Notes: generated by a model not told the origin, from the letters alone. A stretch of 17,592 nt of DNA from UBA1858 sp045105615 (GCA_045105615.1 JBGCDS010000023.1:1-17592); one strand, 5' to 3'. Shown: positions 1 to 6,697, counted from the stretch's first letter. Program-made: numbers and translations.

Positions 1-108
1 GTAGTGAGCATGCATGCGCCAATTGCGATGGAAGAAGGCTTACGCTTTGCGATCCGAGAAGGTGGCCGCACAGTCGGTGCAGGCGTGGTCTCTAAGATCG
101 TAGAATAG
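1..108 (+). CDS. tuf: Elongation factor Tu, C-terminal fragment (5' end outside window)
   Basis: The first 35 codons and a TAG stop read in frame from base 1 and give the end of EF-Tu domain 3. The conserved segments HAPIAMEEGLRFAIREGG and RTVGAGVVSK match the family C-terminus almost residue for residue. EF-Tu is the cytoplasmic GTPase that carries aminoacyl-tRNA to the ribosomal A site. The GTP-binding domain and the start lie left of the window. A tuf gene directly before rpsJ is the common str-S10 arrangement in bacteria. Only 36 bp separate its stop from rpsJ, with no terminator-like hairpin followed by a T-run, so transcription probably reads through from tuf. Whether this is tufA or tufB cannot be decided here. 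Confidence 0.95.
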   Translation, partial: VVSMHAPIAMEEGLRFAIREGGRTVGAGVVSKIVE

Positions 109-144
109 ATAGAATAATCAAGTTGTTAACTAAAAGAGTAACTA

Positions 145-459
145 ATGTCAGACAGTCAACGTATTCGAATTAGATTAAAAGCGTTCGATCATCGCTTAAT
201 AGATCGTTCAGCTAGCGAGATCGTACAAACAGCAAAACGTACCGGTGCTCGCGTTAAGGGGCCTATTCCTTTGCCGACAAGAAAAGAGAGATTCACAGTG
301 TTGATTTCTCCTCATGTGGATAAGAATGCTCGAGATCAGTATGAAATTCGTACACATAAGCGAATTATGGATATTGTTGACCCGACTGACAAAACAGTAG
401 ATGCCCTAATGAAGCTAGATTTAGCGGCTGGGGTGGATGTTCAGATTAAATTGAATTGA
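145..459 (+). CDS. rpsJ: 30S ribosomal protein S10 (NusE)
   Basis: 104 residues, near the usual 103. The segments QRIRIRLKAFDHRLID, TAKRTG, GPIPLPTRKERFTVLISPHV and RDQYEIRTHKR are family signatures spanning the whole length. S10 sits in the head of the 30S subunit. As NusE it also pairs with NusB in transcription antitermination and bridges NusG to the ribosome. The ATG start follows an AAGAG-type ribosome site at about 135-139. The gene is 36 bp after tuf, too close for an E. coli-like L4-responsive S10 leader ahead of it. It is followed by an unusually wide 216-bp gap before rplC, so S10 may be expressed with tuf and partly uncoupled from the genes downstream. Confidence 0.98.
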   Translation: MSDSQRIRIRLKAFDHRLIDRSASEIVQTAKRTGARVKGPIPLPTRKERFTVLISPHVDKNARDQYEIRTHKRIMDIVDPTDKTVDALMKLDLAAGVDVQIKLN

Positions 460-548
460 TTTGTAAGATAGCGACCGCTTGGCTTTTATTTGTTACTGAA
501 ATAAAAGAATAAATTTTAAAAAAAGCGGTTTCCTATTGCGGCAAATTC

Positions 549-570
549 TGTAATAATTCGCGGCTTCCTG
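549..570 (+). promoter_or_regulatory. Possible extended -10 promoter upstream of rplC
   Basis: TG at 549-550, one base, then AATAAT at 552-557 fits an extended -10 element with one mismatch to TATAAT. A GC-rich discriminator TCGCGGC follows, so a start would fall near 564-566. No good -35 is visible: the best 16-17 bp spacing gives 3 of 6 matches. The main support is that the same -10 position and the identical 15-nt context (555-569) recur ahead of rpsM at 11069-11083. A transcript from here would start just before the 571-601 hairpin. Confidence 0.35.
555..569 (+). repeat. Copy 1 of a 15-nt identical motif shared with the rpmJ-rpsM gap
   Basis: AATTCGCGGCTTCCT occurs here and again, identically, at 11069-11083. 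Each copy lies in one of the two large gaps of the cluster, overlaps the 3' end of an A/T-rich -10-like hexamer, and is followed within two bases by a hairpin. The two copies differ in all flanking sequence, so this is not a recent long duplication. Confidence 0.8.
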
Positions 571-675
571 TGGCCCGGACAAGCATTGCTTGTTCGGGCC
601 ACATTCGCGATGCCTCGAAAAAAGCAGAATTGAAGCAAATTGCGTAATTGAATAAGAAAAACAGAGATTAAATCG

Positions 676-1314
676 ATGCCTTTAGGTGTAGTTGGAAAAA
701 AAGTGGGTATGACCCGTGTATTTACAGAAGATGGTGCTTCGGTACCTGTCACTGTGCTTCACGTTGATAGCAACCGGGTAACTCAGCTAAAACAACAGGA
801 AAACGATGGCTATAGCGCCGTACAGGTCGCTTACGGTTCACGAAAGCCATCACGCGTCAATAAAGCGCAGACTGGTCACTATGCGAAAGCGAGCGTGACA
901 TCTGGTGAAGGCATGTATGAGTTCCGTTTGACGGACTCAGAACAGGTTGAATTAGAACTAGGTGCTGCCATTAGTGCCGATATGTTCGAAGAAGGCCAAA
1001 AAGTACAGGTAACTGGGATTTCTAAAGGTAAGGGATTCGCAGGAACAATTAAACGACACAATTTCCGCGGTCAAGACGCAACTCACGGTAACTCGATCTC
1101 GCATCGTGTGCCAGGTTCGACCGGTATGTGTCAAACCCCGGGTCGAGTATTTAAAGGTAAGAAAATGGCCGGCCATATGGGTAGTGAACAAGTCAGCACT
1201 AAAAATCTTACCGTTGTAAGAGTAGATACAGAAAGAGACTTAATCTTAATTAAGGGTGCTATCCCTGGTGCAAAAGGCGGACGAGTAATCGTTAAGCCAG
1301 TCATAACTGCATAA
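676..1314 (+). CDS. rplC: 50S ribosomal protein L3
   Basis: 212 residues against 209 in E. coli. The N-terminal LGVVGKKVGMTRVFTEDG, the SKGKGFAGT core near 117-124, and QDATHGNSISHRVPGS followed by QTPGRVFKGKKMAGHMG are diagnostic. L3 binds 23S rRNA early in 50S assembly, and its long loop reaches towards the peptidyl-transferase centre. Gln153 in the QTPG motif aligns with the E. coli Gln150 that PrmB methylates, so that modification site is kept. The ATG has only a weak GAG-type ribosome site near 663-667. It lies behind a 216-bp structured gap, which suggests control at the leader. The gene ends in three tandem in-frame TAA codons (1312-1320). Confidence 0.98.
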   Translation: MPLGVVGKKVGMTRVFTEDGASVPVTVLHVDSNRVTQLKQQENDGYSAVQVAYGSRKPSRVNKAQTGHYAKASVTSGEGMYEFRLTDSEQVELELGAAISADMFEEGQKVQVTGISKGKGFAGTIKRHNFRGQDATHGNSISHRVPGSTGMCQTPGRVFKGKKMAGHMGSEQVSTKNLTVVRVDTERDLILIKGAIPGAKGGRVIVKPVITA

Positions 1315-1332
1315 TAATAATTGAATAGAACT

Positions 1333-1941
1333 ATGAAACTTGATGTAACTAACGGTAGCTCAGTTGATGTGTCAGACGACACATTTGGCCGCGACTATAA
1401 TGAAGCGCTTGTTCATCAAGCGGTCACTGCGTATTTAGCCGGTGCACGCTCTGGAACAAAAGCTCAGAAAAATCGTGCGGCAGTGAGAGGTGGTGGCGCG
1501 AAGCCATGGAGACAAAAAGGTACGGGTAGAGCACGTGCCGGAACATCACGTGGACCTTTGTGGCGTAGTGGTGGACAAACTTTTGCAGCACAGCCGCGTA
1601 GTTATAAGCAAAAAATGAATAAGAAAATGGTGCGTGCAGCATATGCATCAATATTTTCAGAGCTAATCAGATTAGAGCGTCTACATGTTGTTGATGACTT
1701 TAAAGCTGAGACACCAAAAACAAAAGATATGTTAGCGAAGTTAGCTAAGCTGGGTGTTGACTCTGCTTATATTATCGTTGGCACTGAAAAGTCTGACGAG
1801 AAGCTATATCTATCTGCGCGTAACTTATATCGAGTGGATGTTGATGAAGCATCAAGCATTGATCCAGTCAGTCTGATTAAATTTGAACATGTAGTTATTA
1901 CAGAAGAAGCGCTTAAAGAAGTAGAGGAGTGGTTGCAATGA
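1333..1941 (+). CDS. rplD: 50S ribosomal protein L4
   Basis: 202 residues from ATG 1333, matching the 201 of E. coli. A TTG at 1321 is in frame but would add four residues with no family counterpart. FGRDYNEALVHQ near 19-29, KPWRQKGTGRAR at 57-68 and the C-terminal NLYRVDVDEASSIDPVSLI region identify it. L4 binds 23S rRNA domain I, and its extended loop lines the peptide exit tunnel next to L22. In E. coli free L4 represses its own operon by acting on the S10 leader. Here the only leader-like space upstream in this block is the rpsJ-rplC gap. The stop overlaps the rplW start (ATGA), implying translational coupling. Confidence 0.98.
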   Translation: MKLDVTNGSSVDVSDDTFGRDYNEALVHQAVTAYLAGARSGTKAQKNRAAVRGGGAKPWRQKGTGRARAGTSRGPLWRSGGQTFAAQPRSYKQKMNKKMVRAAYASIFSELIRLERLHVVDDFKAETPKTKDMLAKLAKLGVDSAYIIVGTEKSDEKLYLSARNLYRVDVDEASSIDPVSLIKFEHVVITEEALKEVEEWLQ

Positions 1942-2246
1942 GTCAGTCAATCAGCATGGAACGCCTGACACAGGTATTAGTAGCACCACATGTGTCAGAG
2001 AAATCAGCAGGGCTTGCCGATAGTTCAAGTCAGCATGTATTTAAAGTGCTACCTAGCGCGAGTAAGCAAGAAATTAAAAGTGCTGTTGAGCAATTATTTC
2101 AAGTCAAGGTTGCATCAGTACGCACCGTGAATGTTCAAGGTAAAAATAAGCGCTTTGGCCGCATCATGGGTAAACGAAGCGATTGGAAAAAAGCATATGT
2201 CAGACTCGAAACTGGGCATGACATTGATCTAACTGGAATGGAATAA
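1938..2246 (+). CDS. rplW: 50S ribosomal protein L23
   Basis: 102 residues from ATG 1938, against 100 in E. coli. The APHVSEKS motif lies at 16-23 and GKRSDWKKAYVRL near the C-terminus. This ATG is chosen because it overlaps the rplD stop as ATGA and has a strong AGGAG ribosome site at 1925-1929. An in-frame GTG at 1929 lies on that ribosome site and adds only three residues. L23 sits at the exit of the peptide tunnel, where trigger factor, SRP and the SecY translocon dock. It therefore links this cluster functionally to secY further downstream. Confidence 0.97.
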   Translation: MSQSISMERLTQVLVAPHVSEKSAGLADSSSQHVFKVLPSASKQEIKSAVEQLFQVKVASVRTVNVQGKNKRFGRIMGKRSDWKKAYVRLETGHDIDLTGME

Positions 2247-2248
2247 AC

Positions 2249-3076
2249 ATGGCTGTCGTAAAATCAAAACCTACCTCTCCAGGACGTCGATTCCAAGTTC
2301 GAATCGTCTCAAAAGATCTACACACTGGTGAGCCGGTAAAAGCATTAGTAGAAAAGAAAACTAAGACAGGTGGTCGTAACAATTTAGGACGCATTACTAC
2401 ACGTCATCGTGGTGGTGGTCATAAGCAACGTTACAGAGTAGTTGATTTTAAGCGTGATAAAGATGGAATCCCTGCTGTAGTTGAGCGCTTGGAATATGAC
2501 CCAAATAGAACAGCACATCTAGCATTGCTTAAATATGCAGATGGTGAACGACGTTACATCATAGCGCCTAAAGGTGTGAAAGCGAACGATCCTGTGATGT
2601 CAGGCTCGCAGTCGTCAATTAAGCCTGGAAATACTTTGCCATTAAGAAGTATCCCAGTAGGAACAATTGTTCATTGCATAGAATTAAAACCTGGGAAAGG
2701 CGCGCAAGTAGGCCGAAGTGCTGGCGCAGCAATACAACTTGTTGCAAGAGAAGGTGCGCATGCAACTTTGCGTTTGCGTTCAGGTGAAATGCGTAAAGTA
2801 TTATCTGATTGCCGTGCAACCATTGGCGAAGTAGGAAATTCAGAGCACAACTTGCGTAAGTTGGGTAAAGCTGGTGCTAGTCGATGGCGTGGTGTTAAGC
2901 CAACTGTTCGTGGTGTCGCTATGAACCCGATCGATCACCCGCATGGTGGTGGTGAAGGAAGAACCTCTGGTGGTAGACATCCAGTATCTCCTTGGGGTAT
3001 GCCAACAAAAGGCTTTAAGACAAGATCGAACAAACGTACAGATAACATGATTGTACGTCGCCGAAACAAGAAATAG
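2249..3076 (+). CDS. rplB: 50S ribosomal protein L2
   Basis: 275 residues, against 273 in E. coli. The N-terminal KPTSPGRRFQV, TTRHRGGGHKQRYR, VERLEYDPNRTA, RSGEMRKV and AMNPIDHPHGGGEGR (about 224-238) are all conserved. His230 in DHPHGGG corresponds to the histidine at the peptidyl-transferase centre (His229 in E. coli). L2 binds 23S rRNA domain IV and is needed for subunit joining and peptide-bond formation. The start is only 2 bp after the rplW stop, so the two are probably translationally coupled. Confidence 0.98.
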   Translation: MAVVKSKPTSPGRRFQVRIVSKDLHTGEPVKALVEKKTKTGGRNNLGRITTRHRGGGHKQRYRVVDFKRDKDGIPAVVERLEYDPNRTAHLALLKYADGERRYIIAPKGVKANDPVMSGSQSSIKPGNTLPLRSIPVGTIVHCIELKPGKGAQVGRSAGAAIQLVAREGAHATLRLRSGEMRKVLSDCRATIGEVGNSEHNLRKLGKAGASRWRGVKPTVRGVAMNPIDHPHGGGEGRTSGGRHPVSPWGMPTKGFKTRSNKRTDNMIVRRRNKK

Positions 3077-3104
3077 ATAAAACAGAAATAAGTAAGGAAA
3101 TTAC

Positions 3105-3377
3105 GTGCCAAGATCATTACGAAAAGGCCCTCATATAGATCACCATCTTGCTAAGAAAGTGCAAGTGGCATCTGAGAATAACGATCGCAAGCCAATTAAA
3201 ACATGGTCACGACGATCAATGGTTTCACCTGAAATGGTGGGGCTGACTATTGCTATCCATAACGGACGCCAACATGTACCAATATTAATTTCGGAAAACA
3301 TGGTTGGTCATAAGTTAGGTGAATTTGCTGCTACCCGTTTATTTAAAGGGCATTCAGGCGATAAAAAAGCTAAATAA
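3105..3377 (+). CDS. rpsS: 30S ribosomal protein S19 (GTG start)
   Basis: 90 residues, a little shorter than the 92 of E. coli, which ends in extra lysines. PRSLRKGPHID at the N-terminus, KTWSRRSMVSPEMVGLTIA and HNGRQHVPILISENMVGHK followed by LGEF span the protein. S19 lies in the 30S head near S13 and contacts the A-site finger of the 50S across a subunit bridge. GTG is chosen because PRSL follows directly, as in the family, and a TAAGGA ribosome site at 3093-3098 lies 6 bp upstream. Confidence 0.97.
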   Translation: MPRSLRKGPHIDHHLAKKVQVASENNDRKPIKTWSRRSMVSPEMVGLTIAIHNGRQHVPILISENMVGHKLGEFAATRLFKGHSGDKKAK

Positions 3378-3407
3378 GATAAAAGCAAAATAATTAAGAG
3401 TTAAATT

Positions 3408-3743
3408 ATGCAAGTTTCAGCAAAGTTAAAAGATATTAGTATTTCGGCTCAAAAATGTCGTTTGGTTGCAGACCAAATTCGCGGCATGGAAGTAAGTCGA
3501 GCAGTTGAACTTTTAGAGTTTAGTTCTAAGAAAGCATCTGGAATTGTTAAGAAAGTTTTAGATTCCGCGATTGCTAATGCAGAGCATAACGAAGGTGCTG
3601 ATATCGACGAATTGAAAGTAACACAAATTTTCGTTGACGAAGGTAGAACGCAAAAACGATTCCAGCCTCGTGCTAAAGGTCGTGCTTGCAAGATTTTAAA
3701 GAGAAGCAGTCATCTTACAGTGACTGTTGGCGATAGTAAGTAG
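3408..3743 (+). CDS. rplV: 50S ribosomal protein L22
   Basis: 111 residues, against 110 in E. coli. The core KCRLVADQIRG, SAIANAEHNEGADIDELKV and IFVDEG, followed by a basic loop at about 80-97 (RFQPRAKGRACKILKR), is typical. The loop reaches into the peptide exit tunnel opposite L4; changes in that loop are known to cause macrolide resistance in other bacteria. No such deletion or change can be claimed here. The ATG follows an AAGAG ribosome site at 3396-3400. A 50-bp gap separates it from rpsC. Confidence 0.97.
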   Translation: MQVSAKLKDISISAQKCRLVADQIRGMEVSRAVELLEFSSKKASGIVKKVLDSAIANAEHNEGADIDELKVTQIFVDEGRTQKRFQPRAKGRACKILKRSSHLTVTVGDSK

Positions 3744-3771
3744 TTATAGAACTGCTTATTAAATAATAGAC

Positions 3772-3786
3772 ATTAACCGAGTTAAT
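3772..3786 (+). promoter_or_regulatory. Short inverted repeat just before rpsC
   Basis: ATTAAC and GTTAAT flank a CGA loop, giving a 6-bp stem that ends 7 bp before the rpsC ATG. No clear Shine-Dalgarno sequence is seen before rpsC. The stem is short and AT-rich, so it may be no more than chance. Confidence 0.3.
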
Positions 3787-3793
3787 AGATCCG

Positions 3794-4489
3794 ATGGGAC
3801 AAAAAGTACATCCAACTGGCTTTAGATTAGGTATTGCAACTGACTGGACTTCTAAGTGGTATGCAGAAGGAACAGATTATGCAAAGTTTCTAAATAGTGA
3901 TTTAGAAATCCGTAAATACTTAAAAGACAAATTATCGCAGGCCTCGGTAAGTAGAATACAGATTGATAGACCAGCGCGTGCTGCATTTGTAGTGATTCAC
4001 ACTGCACGACCTGGAATCGTTATTGGTAAGAAAGGCGAAGACGTAGAAGCTCTACGTAAAGAAATTGCTCGCCGTATGGATTTAAATATTAATAATGTAA
4101 AAATTAATATCGAAGAAATTCGTAAGCCAGAGATTGATGCTCAGTTAGTTGCTGAAAGTGTTGCACAACAGTTAGAGCGTCGCATTATGTTTAGACGTGC
4201 AATGAAACGTGCAGTTAGTAATGCAATGCGCCTTGGAGCGCTAGGTGTAAAGATTAATGTTGCAGGGCGCTTGAATGGCGCTGAAATTGCTCGTACAGAG
4301 TGGTATAGAGAAGGACGTGTGCCATTACATACGTTGAGAGCAGATATTGATTATGGAACTGCAGAAGCTGCAACTACCTATGGAATTATTGGTATCAAAA
4401 CATGGATCTTCAAAGGTGAAGTATTTGACCTTGAGAGCAAGAATCAAAAAGAAGAACTCCCTGACGTTAATAAACGCGCCAACGGATAA
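3794..4489 (+). CDS. rpsC: 30S ribosomal protein S3
   Basis: 231 residues, against 233 in E. coli. The start GQKVHPTGFRLGI is invariant in the family. The KH domain carries the GKKGED loop at 78-83. The C-terminal half holds ERRIMFRRAMKRAVSNAMRL, GRLNGAEIARTEWYREGRVP and LHTLRADIDYG. S3 forms part of the mRNA entry channel with S4 and S5, contributes to mRNA unwinding, and its KH domain binds 16S rRNA. The terminal tail is divergent and charged, as is normal for the family. The start is fixed by homology, because the upstream 20 bp contain no convincing ribosome site. Confidence 0.98.
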   Translation: MGQKVHPTGFRLGIATDWTSKWYAEGTDYAKFLNSDLEIRKYLKDKLSQASVSRIQIDRPARAAFVVIHTARPGIVIGKKGEDVEALRKEIARRMDLNINNVKINIEEIRKPEIDAQLVAESVAQQLERRIMFRRAMKRAVSNAMRLGALGVKINVAGRLNGAEIARTEWYREGRVPLHTLRADIDYGTAEAATTYGIIGIKTWIFKGEVFDLESKNQKEELPDVNKRANG

Positions 4490-4506
4490 ATAATAAGGAT
4501 TGAATC

Positions 4507-4920
4507 GTGTTACAACCAAAGAAGACCAAATTCCGCAAACAGATGAAAGGCCGCAATCGTGGACTTGCGTTAAATGGTAACAAAGTAAGCTTTGGAGATT
4601 TTGGTCTTAAAGCAATCGGTCGTGGTCGTTTGACTGCGAGACAAATTGAAGCAGCACGTCGAGCAATGACTCGTCACGTGAAACGTAGTGGAAAAATTTG
4701 GATTCGTGTTTTCCCAGATGTGCCAGTAACTAAGAAGCCTTTAGAAGTTAGACAGGGTAAAGGTAAGGGTAACGTGGAATACTGGGTAGCAAAAATTCAA
4801 CCAGGTAAAATGCTTTATGAAATGGAAGGTGTGCCAGAAAACATAGCACGCGAAGCCTTTAAATTAGCGTCAGCTAAGCTTCCAATTCAAACAGCATTCG
4901 TCACAAGGACATTAATGTAA
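4507..4920 (+). CDS. rplP: 50S ribosomal protein L16 (GTG start)
   Basis: 137 residues, against 136 in E. coli. LQPKKTKFRKQMKGRNRG opens the protein as in the family. GRLTARQIEAARRAMTRHVK and KIWIRVFPDVPVTKKPLEVR follow, then GKGKGNVEYWVA. Arg82 aligns with E. coli Arg81, the residue hydroxylated by the YcfD/RoxA oxygenase. L16 helps shape the A-site tRNA elbow region of the 50S subunit. The GTG has a good TAAGGA ribosome site at 4494-4499. The stop TAA shares its last base with the rpmC ATG. Confidence 0.97.
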   Translation: MLQPKKTKFRKQMKGRNRGLALNGNKVSFGDFGLKAIGRGRLTARQIEAARRAMTRHVKRSGKIWIRVFPDVPVTKKPLEVRQGKGKGNVEYWVAKIQPGKMLYEMEGVPENIAREAFKLASAKLPIQTAFVTRTLM

Positions 4921-5117
4921 TGAAAGCAGCAGACTTACGTGCCAAAGGCGAAAGTGATTTAAAAGATGAGTTGATTGAATTGCGTAAAGAGCAGTTCAAA
5001 TTACGTATGCAATATTCAATGGGGCAAGCAAGTCGCAACCATGAATTTTCTAGGATTCGTAAAGATATCGCACGTATTAAGACCGTGCTTAATGAGCAAA
5101 GTAAAAGCGCGAGCTAG
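4920..5117 (+). CDS. rpmC: 50S ribosomal protein L29
   Basis: 65 residues, typical of this small two-helix protein. The ELIELRKEQFKLRMQYSMGQ segment and the RIRKDIARIKTVLNE helix are family features. L29 lies beside L23 at the tunnel exit. It starts within the rplP stop (TAATG overlap), which implies translational coupling. It ends with tandem in-frame stops TAG and TAA (5115-5120). Confidence 0.95.
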   Translation: MKAADLRAKGESDLKDELIELRKEQFKLRMQYSMGQASRNHEFSRIRKDIARIKTVLNEQSKSAS

Positions 5118-5130
5118 TAAATAGAAGACT

Positions 5131-5397
5131 ATGGATAAACAAGATAAAAAACTGCGAACGATTCAAGGCAAAGTTGTTAGTAACAAGATGGATAAGTCTA
5201 TTGTTGTGCTAACAGAGCGACGAGTTAAACACCCTATCTATGGGAAGTTTATGAGTAAGTCTTCTAAGATTCACGCGCACGATGAAGAAAACAAATGCAC
5301 CATCGGTGATGTTGTAACAATTAAGGAATGCCGTCCCTTATCTAAGACTAAGTCTTGGACATTGGTAGAAGTTATCGTTCCAAGTGTGGCGGGATAA
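5131..5397 (+). CDS. rpsQ: 30S ribosomal protein S17
   Basis: 88 residues, against 84 in E. coli, with a slightly longer charged N-terminus. This is an OB-fold rRNA-binding protein of the 30S body. RTIQGKVVSNKMDKSIVV, VKHPIYGKF (HPIYGKF at 34-40), IGDVVTIKECRPLSKTKSW and the following TLVEV are conserved. The ATG follows an AGAAGA ribosome site. It is the last gene of the classical S10 block. Only 13 bp separate it from rplN, so there is no space for a separate spc promoter of the E. coli type outside coding sequence. Confidence 0.97.
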   Translation: MDKQDKKLRTIQGKVVSNKMDKSIVVLTERRVKHPIYGKFMSKSSKIHAHDEENKCTIGDVVTIKECRPLSKTKSWTLVEVIVPSVAG

Positions 5398-5410
5398 ATA
5401 AGGATTAACC

Positions 5411-5779
5411 ATGATACAAATGCAATCCAATCTTGATGTGGCCGACAACAGTGGCGCAAAAAGAATTCAGTGTATAAAAGTTTTAGGTGGTTCACATCGT
5501 CGCTATGCAGGTATTGGTGATGTGATTAAGGTAAGTATTAAAGACGCTATCCCACGTGGAAAAGTGAAAAAAGGCGAAGTGTATAACGCAGTTGTTGTAA
5601 GAACAGCTAAAGGTGTACGTCGTCCTGATGGTTCATTAATACGTTTTGATGGTAACGCAGCAGTTTTATTGAATGCTCAGCTGCAGCCGATTGGTACACG
5701 TATTTTTGGCCCAGTCACAAGAGAATTACGTACAGAGAAATTCATGAAAATAATTTCTCTTGCGCCAGAAGTACTATAA
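5411..5779 (+). CDS. rplN: 50S ribosomal protein L14
   Basis: 122 residues, against 123 in E. coli. The family signature runs through LDVADNSGAKRIQCIKVLGG, KDAIPRGKVKKGEV, RRPDGSLIRFDGNA (70-83) and GTRIFGPVTRELR. L14 binds 23S rRNA near the L3-L19 region and is the docking site of the RsfS silencing factor. It opens the classical spc block. The ATG is preceded by TAAGGA at 5399-5404, which overlaps the end of the rpsQ stop region, so it is probably read on the same transcript as rpsQ. Confidence 0.98.
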   Translation: MIQMQSNLDVADNSGAKRIQCIKVLGGSHRRYAGIGDVIKVSIKDAIPRGKVKKGEVYNAVVVRTAKGVRRPDGSLIRFDGNAAVLLNAQLQPIGTRIFGPVTRELRTEKFMKIISLAPEVL

Positions 5780-5807
5780 AGACGAAAGTGCAATAAGAAT
5801 TACAGAT

Positions 5808-6125
5808 ATGAATAAGATTAAGAAAGGTGATGAAGTAATAGTAAACGCCGGTAAAGATAAAGGCCGACGCGGCACTGTTACGCAGGTATTAGTAGACGGT
5901 CGTGTACTCGTCGACGGGATTAATATGGTTAAGAAAGCACAAAAGCCGAATCCTAATACAGGTGTCACTGGTGGAATTATCGAAAAAGAAATGGCAATAG
6001 ATCGTTCAAATCTCATGATGTTTAATCCGGCCACTGGCAAAGGTGATCGTGTAGGTATTAAGCAGCTAGAAGACAATACTAAAGTTCGCTATTTCAAATC
6101 TAACGGTGAAGTGGTGGATCTATAA
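5808..6125 (+). CDS. rplX: 50S ribosomal protein L24
   Basis: 105 residues from ATG 5808, close to the 104 of E. coli. In-frame TTG 5760 would overlap rplN and add 16 residues absent from the family, so it is rejected. The KOW motif spans about 5-31 (KKGDEVIVNAGKDKGRRGTV). INMVKKAQKPNPN, GGIIEKEMAID and the final VRYFKSNGEVVDL complete the match. L24 is one of the first proteins to bind 23S rRNA in 50S assembly. The stop overlaps the rplE start by one base (TAATG). Confidence 0.97.
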   Translation: MNKIKKGDEVIVNAGKDKGRRGTVTQVLVDGRVLVDGINMVKKAQKPNPNTGVTGGIIEKEMAIDRSNLMMFNPATGKGDRVGIKQLEDNTKVRYFKSNGEVVDL

Positions 6126-6664
6126 TGGCCAGATTACAAGCATTTTATAAAGACACAGTCCGTGCACAGTTAATGGAGCAGTTTTCTTACTCTAATGTAA
6201 TGCAGATTCCACGGATTGAGAAAATCACACTTAATATGGGTCTAGGCGAAGCAACTAAAGATAAGAAGGTTGTTGAGCATGCAGTGTCTGATATGGAGAA
6301 GATTGCTGGACAAAAAGCAGTTGTAACTCTATCTCGTAAATCAATTGCTGGGTTTAACATCAGAGATGAATGGCCTATCGGTTGTAAAGTAACGTTGCGC
6401 AACGTTCGCATGTACGAATTTTTAGATCGTTTAATCAATATCTCTATCCCTCGTATTCGTGATTTTCGCGGTATTAGTGGTAAGGCGTTTGATGGGCGTG
6501 GTAATTACAACATGGGTGTTAAAGAACAAATTATTTTCCCAGAAATTGATTACGATAAAATTGATGCAATTCGTGGAATGGATATTGCCATTACAACGAG
6601 TGCACCTACAGATGCAGAAGCGAAAGCATTGCTGGCTGCGTTTAGTTTTCCCTTTAAAAATTAA
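6125..6664 (+). CDS. rplE: 50S ribosomal protein L5
   Basis: 179 residues, exactly the E. coli length. IPRIEKITLNMGLGEA (28-43), RKSIAGFNIRDEWPIGCKVT, PRIRDFRGISGKAFDGRGNY and the EQIIFPEIDYDKID segment are conserved. L5 binds 5S rRNA in the central protuberance together with L18 and contacts the P-site tRNA. In E. coli, S8 represses the spc operon by binding mRNA at the rplX-rplE junction. I could not confirm an S8-like target here by eye. The TAATG overlap with rplX would support translational coupling. Confidence 0.98.
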   Translation: MARLQAFYKDTVRAQLMEQFSYSNVMQIPRIEKITLNMGLGEATKDKKVVEHAVSDMEKIAGQKAVVTLSRKSIAGFNIRDEWPIGCKVTLRNVRMYEFLDRLINISIPRIRDFRGISGKAFDGRGNYNMGVKEQIIFPEIDYDKIDAIRGMDIAITTSAPTDAEAKALLAAFSFPFKN

Positions 6665-6697
6665 GTAAAACTAACGAGAAGAATTGAGGCATTACTG

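Larger units (their letters stand above)
460..675 (+). promoter_or_regulatory. Structured rpsJ-rplC intergenic region, candidate leader for the rplC-led genes
   Basis: This is the widest gap inside the ribosomal cluster. Two hairpin domains are visible. Domain 1 has an outer stem 474-480/523-529 (ACCGCTT with AAGCGGT) around a perfect 9-bp inner hairpin 483-491/499-507 (CTTTTATTT with AAATAAAAG, 7-nt loop). Domain 2 has a 14-bp hairpin 571-584/588-601 with one G-U pair and a 3-nt loop. It extends by 569-570/602-603 and, across an internal loop, by 558-562/606-610 (TCGCG with CGCGA). A further stem 544-550/625-631 (AATTCTG with CAGAATT) could enclose it. Neither domain is followed by a real T-tract, so they do not look like simple terminators. 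Function as an r-protein leader is inference. Confidence 0.55.

Noticed and set aside
474..529. Domain 1 hairpin as a rho-independent terminator after rpsJ
   Set aside because: The outer stem is followed by only three T then CC, and the inner stem is AT-rich. This does not fit an efficient intrinsic terminator.
516..752. Minus-strand open frame across the rpsJ-rplC gap and start of rplC
   Set aside because: No family resemblance and no ribosome site; half of it is antisense to rplC and the rest runs through the hairpins. Best read as chance.
1321..1332. TTG start for rplD
   Set aside because: Adds four residues not found in L4; ATG 1333 gives the family length and N-terminus.
5760..5807. 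TTG start for rplX overlapping rplN
   Set aside because: The 16 extra residues match nothing in L24; ATG 5808 gives the expected length.
6085..6160. S8 repressor-binding site at the rplX-rplE junction
   Set aside because: Expected from E. coli, but I could not draw a convincing helix-21-like fold here by eye, so it is not annotated.
6459..6668. Second + strand open frame within rplE
   Set aside because: It is the alternate reading frame of a clear L5 gene, with no own ribosome site or family match.
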